Below, one piece after another: positions 49,101-58,306 of a stretch of DNA of 64,000 nucleotides. The notes beneath the pieces are model-generated. The model saw only the letters and a list, made by a program, of their open reading frames with translations, did not search any database and was not told where the DNA came from. The translations under genes and the position numbers were made by a program. This DNA comes from Typha latifolia (lineage: Eukaryota; Streptophyta; Magnoliopsida; Poales; Typhaceae): assembly GCA_019914945.1 (NCBI GenBank), contig CM034110.1, positions 4,977,808-5,041,807 on the forward strand, in the 5' to 3' direction. The first letter of the stretch is position 1. Every line of letters begins with the position of its first letter.

Positions 49101-52100
49101 CGCGTGTGCTGACTGTTTCTCCTTCTCCTCCACCTCTCGCAGGTTATGGGAGAGAGTACGCCGGAGTGGAGCTAACTCCACTCCGCTCTCCTCTCCTCCT
49201 CATCCCTATTTAAATCTCTTTCCCCTCGAGCTTTTCTACTTTTCGCAACATCTCTCTCTCGCTCTTCCACCGCTTTCTCTCTTCTCCTTCGAGCCGCCGA
49301 AGCCTTCGTCGCGGACAGCGGGTTACCGGAGCGCCGACAGCCAACCAAAATCCCCTCAACTCAATTTACGGGTTAGCCTCTATCTCCCATTTAGTTTAAT
49401 TTGAATTTTGCCTAGTAAATCATAATTAATTATGAGTATATTCATTACTTCCTTCGCCGGAGAAATTCGCCGACCGGCAACTTCGAGTCGACTATCCACC
49501 AGTCCAAGAGGTTTTCCTGTTTCAGCCCCTTGCCATGGGTACTCAATTTGGGTACCCACGGGGCGTGAGGGAGGCGATGCCATGTCGCCTCCCACCGTCG
49601 GGTTAATTGGACTCAGGCGGCCACCACCGCCGGTGGTGGCCTCGCTCGTCAGCCTCGATTGACTCACCTCTTCACATGAAAGAGGTGGGTACTCGAGATG
49701 AGGGCATTGAGCCCATCTTTTACTGCACTGGGGAGCTCCATGGCCGCCGGCCATGGAGTTCCTCAACTCTCACCAACGGCCACATTGGTCGATGGTTCAA
49801 GCTCACCTGCAACCCAAGTCGACCTCGTCGACTTGGGGAGCCAATGGTGCTAGGCTGCCGACGACGGGGATCACCGGCGGCAGCACCACTTCTCTTTTTT
49901 TTTTCTTCTCCTCTGTTTTCTTCTCTAGGAAGGAAACGATGAGAAGGGGTGGGAGTTGGCCCAACCCCCACCGCATCCTCATCTAGGCTGTGGGGTGGGC
50001 CGTAGCCCATGCCCACAAACCTTTTCTAAGGCCTCGGTGGACTGGGCTCCACCACCTTAGACTCTTGTGGGCGCAGCCCACCTCCTCACCTCATTGGACT
50101 AGGCTCTTAAGCCCAGTCCACCACCTTAGACTCTTGTGGGCTGCGGTAGGCCCACCTCCTCACCTCATTGGACTGGGCTCGGGAGCCCAGTCCACCACCT
50201 TAGAGTCTTGTGGGCTGCGATAGGCCCGCACCGCAGCCCACCTTCTCACCTTGCTGGACTGGGCCCTTGAGTCCAGTCCAACACCCCTTAGAACTTGGTG
50301 GGCTGCGATAGGCAGCCCACCTCCTCACCCTGATGGATTGGGCTCTTAAGCCCAGTCCACCACCTCTAGTCTAGTGGGTTGTAGGTAGAACAGCAGCCCA
50401 CTTTCTCACCTAAGCAATGCTGGGCCTTAAGCCCAATCCACCACCTCTAGTCTAGTGGGTTGTAGGTGGGACAGCAGCCCACTTTCTCACCTAAGCAATG
50501 CTGGGCCTTAAGCCCAGCCCAACTTTTGGACCATAGACTAATTATTATTAGTCTTTTATTTTCTTAACTTTTGTTAGCTACATTTATTGCATTTATTTTA
50601 TGCTCTCAACCATGTTATTAATAAAATTAGGATCAATACATAATTAAAATAGGTATTTGAATTTATTAATCTTTTCAATTATCTTTGACACTTGCAAATG
50701 TGAATGACTCTAATTTTACCATAAATGACCATTTTTAAATTAATACAAAATAATATATTCGGACCTAGAGAATCAAACTTAATTTATACAAGGTAGTTAG
50801 TCCTATAAGTTCATCACTCTTATGTTTATTTTATCTATAAATTATTAGACCCATTACTTTGCGGGGAGAATCTCAAAATTCAGGAGGGACCGACTGATTA
50901 TGAGAGACGGATTCCAGAGATATTCCAAGCAAGTAGAATCCTATATTAGCCTACGAATAATGTATACTTATGTCATTTCGTACCTGCATTAATTACATGC
51001 CATTTCTTACTTGCAATAATTATATGTTATTTCTTATTTGTATTAATTACATGTCAATTCTTACCCGCATTATTTACTACTTATTGCACATGTATGATAG
51101 GCTCCATGCATTGTTTATAGTACATTGTACATTGATGATCATGAAATAATAAATAATAGAAGTCATGGCACCACGTGCATGTATCATTGTTAGACAAGTC
51201 CCAACTAAGTAGTGCCCCCCTCACTCACTCAACCTGAAGTTAAGGGTAGAGTGTATTATATAGTATTATATTAGCGGTCTACACCTAAGGTCGTTAGCTG
51301 GTAGAGCATTCAGGTGATTACACTACCCTAGTTGGAGACTAGTCTAGTATGATATTAGTAAGGATGATTACACTACCCTCACTCACTCTATCGAGCTGTG
51401 TGCTCTTAACCGTCGTATGCGATGATTCTGCTCTGTGCGATGATTCAGCTACAAGTAATAAATTTGTTGTGTGCAATGATTTATTAGAGCGATGTTGATG
51501 GACCTTCGACTGGGGTCCTTAGTCTGATGGCCACAGACAACCGGTCATATGCAGCGTCGCCAGGCATGTATGGACGATAATACCGCTAGATGACTAGTCC
51601 CCCTCGATGCTATGTTGCTTTGTGAGACATGTCATTAGTGACTCGATTTTTGTGACGATATTTATGTAATTAAGCTATGATGATGAAAGTTATACTGTAC
51701 ACATTCCGTTGATATGTTTATGGATTTGCATTCCTATTTATCATGTAATATAATATTCATAGATTACCATTGGGTTATACTTGCTGGGCCCCGTGCTCAC
51801 CGCCATTTTGGTAGAAATATTTCAGAGTTAATTATGGAGGACACGGACATCGAGGAGTAGCAGATTCATTTCCCTATTTAGCATTGTTTATTCTATTATT
51901 TCTAGTTGGACTTAGCCCCTGTGAGAGTTTTTATGTTTAAAATTTGTGTATGGACTTATATTCCTAGAGACTTGTTGAGGCCATTAATAATTATAACTTT
52001 GGATTATTTGTTGGATTATTGTGGTATTTCTAAACTTATCCAGATACTTTATGAGAATATTTCACTAACAGGTCACGTGAGAATCACGTGGGACTCTCCA

Positions 52101-55100
52101 TGTGAGGAACACGTGATTTTTGGAAATGAGTGTTTCAAAAACCAACTTGAAGATACCAATGACTGAAGCCCTTCCTTGTAGCTTAAAGAATTATCAGCTA
52201 TTAGAAAACATAAATGCAGGAGTTCCCAATGTATGTATTCTTTTAATTTTTAATCATGGAAAACAGTACTTTCTATTCTTTTTAGTAGGCCACCAAATTG
52301 ATGTCAACATGGAACTGTGTCCACCATCTTGCAGTTTACAGTTCATAAGGTACTCATGTTAATAAAACCTTTTATAATAGGAAAAAAAAAAGTTCTGTCT
52401 TAGAGGTACTTCACTGAAAGTTTGGCATTTAAGAAAGCTGCATTACCAGTACAGAATGTGGCAGGGCTACCTACCACACTAAGTAATGATCTCTTTAAGA
52501 AAAATATATATTTAATTTCAATGAACATTCACACTAGTTACTATTGTTTAAGAGACACACAAAGACAAGTTCACAAAATGGGTAGTGCAGAGTATTTAGA
52601 AGAAGGATAAATGATAAATCTATGGCACAAAACAGATGCTTCCGCATGACTCAGGCATGGCCTTTTCATTCATCCTTCAAATAGCAAATCAAACTATTCT
52701 AGAAAAGCATTCATTTTGTAATTGTCCCAGGGATTTTATCCATTGACAATCACAAACACTGTTCCAATACATATTACGTTTTTGCAAAGAAAAAAGGAAG
52801 AAATTTAGAAGAACTAAATATATTTCACCACTTATACTTTGGGTGAAAATTACTTTTATCTCCCCAACTTTATTGTATATCACTATGCCTTTCTGTACTT
52901 TTAACTAAATTGCAAATACAAACGTCATTAATAGAGCTTAGAAAATGACTTAAATAACTCTACTTTTGTTAAATAAATATGTACTCGAACAAAAAGTTCA
53001 AGGTAGCTTATTGATACAAAATAAAAGTTTAGGGTATAAAAGTGATTTTTGTTAAAAAAAAAGAGAGGCACGAACAACGTTAACTCTGGATAGAAACCTA
53101 ACAGTTTTAACTTAATTAAAAGTGCATGGAGGCATAATGATACAAAACAAAATTCATAGATATAAAGTGATTTTCATCAAAAGTACTTGGTAAAACATAG
53201 TAGTACACACTATAAAAGATATGAAATGGTAGAGTTGCAGTACCATGAAATGTGGCGATGACCCATTTGTGCTTGCTCAATCTCATTTATTCTCTTCCTA
53301 ACAGCTAATTTCAAATCCTTAACTGTAGCAGAGTTCAGTACTGCAACATCTTCAGCAAACAAGAAGATAAAGGTAAATTAAATGAAGCAAATCCTGTCCA
53401 CTACTCAAGATCCAAATTGGCAAGCTAGCGTTATGAGATTGGATAATTATGAAGATAACATGATGAATAAATTCTTCTACTTTAACAACGATAATATACA
53501 CACTATTTCCATCAAGGATGATCTAAAAATTTAAATTACAAGAAAAGAAGAGGTAATAAAACTGAATTTTTTCTGTCAGCATCTACTGCTGACATGTAAT
53601 GTGTATTAATTTATGGTTACAGCTATAACCTTAAGATCAGAGCATGATTATTATAACCATGTGATTATAAGACTAATTACAATTTTCTTATTGGATATGC
53701 TTTTACATATCCTAGACCGTTGGCACCAAGGATTTAAGTGCCAAGGCATGAGGGCATGTTTTATAATCCTGCTGGAATGGTGGCAAGTTTGGAGACCGAC
53801 CTCAGTTTCAAAGTTAGGGAATCAATGAAATATGGTGAAGCCCATGGAAGTTGGTTAAGGTAATTAAAGGAGGTCTGGTGCCACCGACTCCCTTTCCACC
53901 TCTCTTTGTCTTTATGAGCCCAAAATAGATTTAGTGATCCATCTAGTTGTTTACGACCAAAAATGAGCTCATGCTTGATGTGGTTTGATTTGTACCTGCT
54001 GCCTTTAAATGCTTCAAACCTCCAAAGCAGAAAAGAATGCCAAAATCTAGCTTTGAGAACATGCAGCAATATAGGGTAGTTGACAGTCACCATGATTTGA
54101 GAACACACAGCTATAAGGTTTTCTCTGTGTTTTAGGGCACAACTCCCTATTTGTGTCTACACATTGTGAGCACAGAACATTTAGAAGTCACTTACTATAC
54201 ACTGGGAAATGATATCCACAGCATGGCATTTTTACACTTAGAGAAACAAACGTCTTGCTTATATTAGCTAGAAAGTAAGAAGCTAACATGTTTCTCACAA
54301 TGTCAAGGATTCTTATAAAGTCCTATAGAAAACTCCTCTATGCAACTCCGTATGGCATTTAATAACTCCGTGCTTTCTAACCTACAATTATAGAGTATTG
54401 GGCACTTAATCTATGATACGATTCGGATCTGATCGGATCAAATCACAGGAACATTGAGCTCGATGAATTTAGTCTATTTATCTTTTAATTAATTCATGAT
54501 GTAAGCCCTTAAAATAAGTCTAGTTATGTCATGTAAGCTTTTAAGACAAATCTAGTTATGTCATGTAAGCCCTTAAGGCAAGTATAGTTAAGTCATGTAA
54601 GCCATTAAGGCAAATCCAATTAAGTCATATAAGCTTTTAAAATAAGTCCTAGTTTGAGCCATATAAGGCTTTAAAACTAGTCTGAGTAAGACTCATTGTA
54701 TCTGACCTCTATATATAAAGGGGCTGAGCTTCTTTGTTTAGGCATCCAAACATCCAATGAAGAATTAAGAATCATATTTTAACCTTAGATTATCTTAGGA
54801 GTAAGACTAAGATAATCTAGGAGTAGAAGTAAATTAATTAAAGTCGTTTATTTTCCTAGGAGTAAATCTAACTTAAAATCATAATTCTACCTCCAACCCA
54901 TAGCCACCATCACCTTCACGACCCACCCTACCTTACGGGTTCAACACCGTCCTTGGTAGTTCACCACCCTTCGGCGACTACCACAACGTTGAATAATAAC
55001 CAATCTCTCTAATTTTGACCTTCCTCTACTGTTTTTATTTTATTTTTTCACATTCGACCTCAAAATCACGTGAAACCAAAGCCATTAGATCCGTGACCTC

Positions 55101-58100
55101 CGAGGCTTCCCTCTATTAAAATATCATAATTTTCTTATATCCAAATATGGTTTGTAACAATCTAGTGTATCTAAATTATTTTATCTTACTATTGAAATAC
55201 ATGAGTATGCAATTATGACACAAGTACATGATATTTGTTGATTGACTCTGCCTTACAATTCAACAGGACTGCTAGCTTCATTTTGTCCCCTAACTCCTTC
55301 CCTTTCTGTCGACAAAGTATATGTATTAGTAGTTGTTTAGTACATATCTGCAGAGACTCTGTCTTGTCTCATATTACAAGGCTATCATCTAAATGTCCTT
55401 GCACTTGAAATTTTGCCATTTTATACGATATAATATAGCTCGTGTTGGGAAGGAAAGACCAAAAATAAGGAGAGAGGAAAAAATATTAAGAAAAACTATG
55501 ATACCTCTTGATTTGCTGGAACACATTGCAGTAATTAAAAAGGAAAGAGGAGAGGTACCCATAGAGCCAACCTAAAGAGTTATAACTAAGGCTCGGTTGA
55601 TATTGTTATAAATACAAGTGCTTACTGCTGCTGGTTGGTGGCCAGAAAGAACCTATAAGCCAAATAAGATATCCTTCGTAGAAAATGATTCCTTAGTCTC
55701 AAAATCTATGACTCAATTATATCCGCATCAACACTTTGCACAAAGTACATCTTAAAAGTACACATCTAGGTCGACTTACAAATTCTAAATGGTTAACTAG
55801 CCTAAATACAATTTTCAGTCATCAAGGAGTAATTTACCATTTGGAACTTATCATGGAAACCTCTAGCTCCCGTTCATTTCAGGAATAATAAAAATCCTTA
55901 TTCCATAATATAACTTCTTATTCCAGAATAACAGCTAAACATCACAATAGTCATACTCCAGAATATAAACACTATTTATCAAAATTACATCTTATACCAC
56001 ACACTAACCAAATTACCAATTTACCCTTGATTTGACTACAACCTCTTTAAACATCTTATCATAATTCATTACTCCTCTCTTCTCTCTCTTAAACATCTTA
56101 TCAACATTCTATCATAATTTATCACTCCTCTCTACTCTTTTTTTTTTTTATCATATATTTTTATTATTTTATACTAAATAAATAAAATTTAATTTAAACA
56201 GCATAAATGTCAATAATTTAATATTTCATAAAAATAAACACATTTTAAAAAGTATTACTATTATTAAATATTATTTTTGTAAATATAAATATTATAAAAT
56301 TCTTAATAATTTAGTATTTAATTGATATAATAATAATTTTATATATTATCTTATTATTAAAGTAATTTTTATATGTACTAATAACATTTATAATACAATA
56401 TTAATAAACTAATATTTTATCAAATTAAATATTAACTCATAGATAAAATAATATATTTACTATTTAAACAATGTATTAATCTGATTAAATAATAAAAAAA
56501 AATAGAAATTTAGGAAAATTTATATAATATTATTAATAATCTCATGTTTTAAGCTAAAATAAAACATATGAAAGTATAAATATTTTAATATTATTAATAA
56601 TCTCATTTTGTAAAGATTATTAAAAAATATATGTTCCATGTAAAATAAAATTTTAATATATTTTACTATTAAATATAATAATATTTAAAATATAACATAT
56701 TATTTTCAACTAGAAAATATGTAGGTTAAATATAATAAAAGACTAATATAAATAAACTAATAATGCATTACATACTTACTAGCACACAATACATAGGTAT
56801 GCTCCCACCAGAGTAATGGGTGCTAGTAGATAGGTAAAGCATGGTAATGATTGATATTGCTTACCAAAATATAATGTATTACATACGTACCAGCACATAA
56901 TGCATAGATACGCTTCCACAATAGTAATGGGCGTTAGTAGATAGATAAAGTATGCTAATGATTGATATTGTTTGCCAAAATATAATGCATTACATATATA
57001 CTAGCACATAATGCATAGGTATACTCCCACCATAGTAATAGGCGTTAGTAGATAAGTAAAGCATAATAATGATTGATATTGTTTGCCAAAAAATATGTAT
57101 TACATTCGTACTAGCACACAATGCATAGGTATACTCCTAACATAGTAATGTGTGCTAGTAGATAAGTAAAGTATAGTAATAAATAATATTGTTTGTCAAA
57201 AGATAATGCATTACATACATACTGTCACACAATGCATATATATGCTCCCACTATAGTAATACGCGCTGGTAGGTGCGTAAAGCATGATAATGCAATATTT
57301 CATGTATGCATTGCATATTTATAATATTATAAGCTTCTCTCTCTCTCTATCCCATCAATTTATTTTAAATCAAATCTAAGGGTATTATAGTAATTTTTTC
57401 CATCATTTTATTCACTTTATATCACATCAAAAATAATTATTATACCCTTATTCCATAATACAGGTAATCATAGGAATAGCTATTCCTAGAATACAACCAT
57501 TATTTTAGGAATAACAAATCAAGTTTTGTTATTCCTATTCCTATTTATCCTAGATGAGAGCAAGGCCCCAAGGAATAATGAGTCGACTACATAAAAATTT
57601 TGGTTATTCTAAGAGAATCAGAGGTACTAACATAACTAGGACCGGCAATAAGCTACTAGGCTCACAAGTACTCCATCCCGGCTTGTTTCTGGCTGACTTG
57701 AGATCAGTCATTTGTTAAATGAGCCAAGCTTGAGCTGGCCATGGCTCCCTCAAGCTTGGTTCGAATTAGCTTGTTTATGTAAACGTATATGTACTGAATA
57801 TATAAAGACATGATATAAAATGTCATAATGTTAACAAGTAATCTTATAGCATAGTTGGCAAGGTGCCTCCTTTACTCATGCAGGACCTTGGTCTGAAACC
57901 CTGTAGCAATGAATAACAGAAGTTTCAAATTTTGATGTGCATCTCTTTAGTCCCACATCAGGAAGTATAAAATAAGTTAACATACTTTACTGAAGAAACT
58001 ATATTAAAAGATTAACTGTTTTAATCATATTTGGAATTGCAATGGTGATATCATTGTAATCGACGAACATCAAGCTGAATAGAACATACCAAATGAGGTG

Positions 58101-58306
58101 TTGTCCAACTTAACAACAGATATTTTCATTGCACTTCCTAGCTCCAAGTTGATCAGAGTGTCAACATCTGCAAGCGAGGGCTTCTTGGGAACATCTGACA
58201 GTATTGGATCGTCGAGGAGGACAGAAAGCATGGACTGCAACCTAGCCTTCTTGGCAGTGCTAGTGTTGTAATTAGCAATTTCCTCACTTTTGGAGCTTGA
58301 TTCCAT
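40112..58306 (-). CDS. SNRNP25: U11/U12 small nuclear ribonucleoprotein 25 kDa protein, four exons over 18 kb
   Basis: Coding exons: 58090-58306, 53244-53349, 48613-48712 and 40112-40207. The lengths sum to 519 nt, phases agree, and splice sites are GTATGT, GTACTG and GTAACT with AG acceptors. The 172-residue product starts MESSSKSEEIANYNTSTAKK. It has LDDPILSDVPKKPSLADVDT, then a ubiquitin-like fold (DVAVLNSATVKDLKLAVRKR; MGHRHISWRHVWANYCLAHH; NEKLIDDDSALSVHGIRNNS), and ends SRRKKHRFFHGLSKRW. These are the hallmarks of U11/U12-25K, a subunit of the U11/U12 di-snRNP that recognises U12-type introns. Length matches the family (about 165). Introns of 4.7, 4.5 and 8.4 kb are filled with transposons. 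All borders look like ordinary U2-type sites. Confidence 0.93.
40208..41145. other. Distal intron 3 of U11/U12-25K
   Basis: AT-rich intronic DNA. At 40690-41040 it contains TTATTCTTAAAATAAGG...TATTCTAGAATAAAGAC and AATAATATTATTATAATATTTAGCTGTTATTCTAGAATAAG, a decayed copy of the GGAATAA-type MITE that is larger at 55.87 kb. Nothing else is recognised. Confidence 0.5.
41146..41800 (+). mobile_element. LTR-like module (locus 3)
   Basis: A region with GTTCGAACACC, CATTCGAATTCC and CATTCAGAC repeats (41285-41420) leads into GGCTAGCCTATAAATATGTG at 41518-41537. This is a clear TATA box (CTATAAATA) in the phrase shared with loci 1 and 2. A pyrimidine-rich leader (CATCTCTCTTAGTCTCTCAA) follows, fitting an LTR U3-R. 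It lies within U11/U12-25K intron 3, antisense to that gene, directly upstream of the hAT element. Its ends are not defined. Confidence 0.5.
42450..44434 (+). pseudogene. hAT transposase (RICESLEEPER-type), broken
   Basis: It starts MDSFDNHIESQLEGRDSINP. A BED zinc-finger-like segment follows near 42600-42750 (CRAKYF...TTHLIRHIKDKHKK). Core RNase H-fold blocks are FMCITAHFIDDN, SLTLDNASNNDSIISNL with the second catalytic Asp, and CICHIINLIIQSGLKEI. The C-terminal hAT dimerisation domain is best preserved (ILTVPMSTVPLESTFSTSGR; LEKEAIEALMCLQNWY), ending at 44434. TAG/TAA stops and at least four frameshifts separate the blocks, so the protein cannot be made. Codon use is very AT-rich compared with neighbouring host exons. 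Confidence 0.9.
44685..44830 (-). repeat. GCGTTCGAACGC module (locus 4)
   Basis: Exact palindrome at 44768-44779, with repeats GCGTTCTCTGTATGTGCGAACGCC and GCATTCTCTGTATGTGTGAA just upstream, and TGGTGTGAAC / CGGTGTGAACGC downstream. The phrase GCGTTCTCTrTwTkTGC is shared with locus 1 (17519-17540). No TATA phrase is recognised here, so this is a fragment. Confidence 0.7.
45050..45480 (-). pseudogene. Captured fragment of a KRP/ICK CDK-inhibitor gene
   Basis: On the minus strand, near 45470-45365, the frame reads RTRARTLALAAVEGARSRGR and then ELQISYLQLRSRSV, the N-terminal signature of plant Kip-related proteins. After one frame change near 45330 it reads GAEFWRSATLHRRSRPDLAL, and at 45062-45130 PPEAEIEEFFATVERAERRR followed by FADK. 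This is the start of the CDK/cyclin-binding domain, which in intact KRPs continues YNFD...RYEW. That last exon is missing: the similarity stops where KRP genes commonly have their last intron. No start codon context or C-terminal domain survives, so it cannot inhibit CDKs. GC content is far above that of the surrounding hAT DNA. It is on the same strand as the host U11/U12-25K gene. Confidence 0.8.
45661..47735. other. Intron 3 of U11/U12-25K, middle part
   Basis: No coding exon is seen. It contains a T20 run at 46259-46278, a GGGTTGGG/GGCCCAATCC-type decayed MITE subterminal stretch at 46420-46680, and AT-rich DNA. Confidence 0.4.
47740..47900 (+). mobile_element. SINE fragment (Au-type)
   Basis: A box-B-like GAAAGTTCAAGCCTC at 47799-47813 is followed by AGAGTCTCGAAATAAGATGG and GGTAAGGCTACGCACATCTC, then CACAGGACCCTAACTTG. 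This order (box B, then GGTAAGGCTGCG, then GACCC) is that of tRNA-derived Au-like plant SINEs. The box-A head is poorly preserved. Confidence 0.6.
47901..48612. other. Intron 3 of U11/U12-25K, proximal part
   Basis: AT-rich DNA up to the donor at 48611-48612. Phrases CATCAGTTGATGCATAA and CACTAGCTGATGCAGA near 48030-48090 are small repeats. No element is identified. Confidence 0.4.
49040..52130 (+). mobile_element. Large noncoding repeat in intron 2, possibly a LARD-type LTR element
   Basis: Composition changes abruptly from AT-rich to GC-rich near 49075. The left end has TGTAACACCCGTGTATAAAA, then AGCGCTAACTGCTAGCGCAC, TATTTAAAT (49208) and a pyrimidine-rich leader. The right part has ATACTTGCTGGGCCCCGTGC near 51778, a phrase type common in large noncoding plant retroelements. 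No gag or pol frame is readable and no direct terminal repeat was confirmed, so the class is uncertain. It includes a GC-rich tandem array at 50038-50525. Three CACGTG-type words lie at 52073-52112 near its end. Confidence 0.45.
50038..50525. repeat. GC-rich tandem array with self-complementary GGACTGGGCTC units
   Basis: Six to seven imperfect units of 57-93 bases start near 50038, 50095, 50169, 50262, 50335, 50425 and 50508. Each has the form GGACTGGGCT...AGCCCAGTCC, CACCACCT, TTGTGGGCTGC, CAGCCCACCTCCTCACC. The outer words pair with each other, so each unit can form a hairpin. The last two units are almost identical (CTAGTCTAGTGGGTTGTAGG). Confidence 0.85.
52131..53243. other. Intron 2 of U11/U12-25K, remaining part
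   Basis: Ordinary AT-rich intronic DNA on either side of the large repeat. Short open frames here have no recognisable similarity. Confidence 0.4.
53350..54410. other. Intron 1 of U11/U12-25K, distal part
   Basis: No element is recognised. On the minus strand 53761-54108 is open (FWHSFLLWRFEAFKGSRYKS), but no family is recognised. Confidence 0.4.
54413..55010 (+). mobile_element. LTR-like block with 32-bp tandem repeats and TATA box
   Basis: It begins TGATACGATTCGGATCTG, similar to the start of the locus 2 module at 21876. A six-unit array of 32-bp repeats (GTAAGCCCTTAAGGCAAGT / TAGTTATGTCATGTAAGC) runs at 54496-54690, with GTAAGC exactly at 54501, 54533, 54565 and 54597. CTATATATAAAGGGG, a TATA box, follows at 54709-54723, then a leader. 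This is the layout of an LTR with enhancer repeats. No internal retroviral genes or second LTR were found. Confidence 0.55.
55870..57590. mobile_element. MITE-like element with GGAATAA ends, in intron 1
   Basis: The left end CGTTCATTTCAGGAATAATA and the right end, read on the minus strand (CTCATCTAGGATAAATAGGA, ATTCCTATGATTACCTGTAT), are rich in inverted GGAATAA / TTATTCC words. This suggests an inverted-repeat element about 1.7 kb long. Its centre is very AT-rich and includes a 111-bp tandem array. Smaller decayed relatives occur at 29.42 and 40.69 kb. Ends and target duplication are not sharply defined. Confidence 0.5.
56761..57292. repeat. Five 111-bp tandem repeats
   Basis: Units start at about 56761, 56872, 56983, 57093 and 57204. 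Each has the form TAATGCATTACATAC, (C/A)TAGCACACAATGCATAGG, TATGCTCCCACCATAGTAAT, GGGCGTTAGTAGATA and GATTGATATTGTTTGCCAAA. They are diverged but in strict register, like a short minisatellite. Confidence 0.9.
57640..57795. repeat. hAT MITE remnant (GAGCCAAGCTTGAGC family)
   Basis: TGAGCCAAGCTTGAGCTGGCC and CAAGCTTGGTTCGAATTAGC match subterminal sequence of the MITE at 8224-8904. The terminal TAGGG motif is lost. Confidence 0.55.
57840..57915 (+). mobile_element. tRNA-derived SINE head, candidate
   Basis: TAGCATAGTTGGCAAGG at 57848 fits the polymerase III A box (TRGYNNARNNGG), and GGTCTGAAACCC 40 bases later approximates the B box (GGTTCGANNCC) with two mismatches. It cannot form a proper tRNA cloverleaf, so it is scored as a SINE relic rather than a tRNA gene. 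Confidence 0.45.

Noticed and set aside
53761..54108. 115-codon minus-strand frame in intron 1 of U11/U12-25K as an additional exon
   Set aside because: The four known exons already join in phase to a full-length protein, and no family similarity is recognised.
56761..57292. Regularly spaced repeats that could suggest a CRISPR array
   Set aside because: Whole 111-bp units are tandemly repeated with no unique spacers, and the context is a plant nuclear intron.
57840..57915. tRNA gene
   Set aside because: A- and B-box-like words are present, but no acceptor stem, anticodon arm or T-loop consensus can be formed; scored as a SINE relic.
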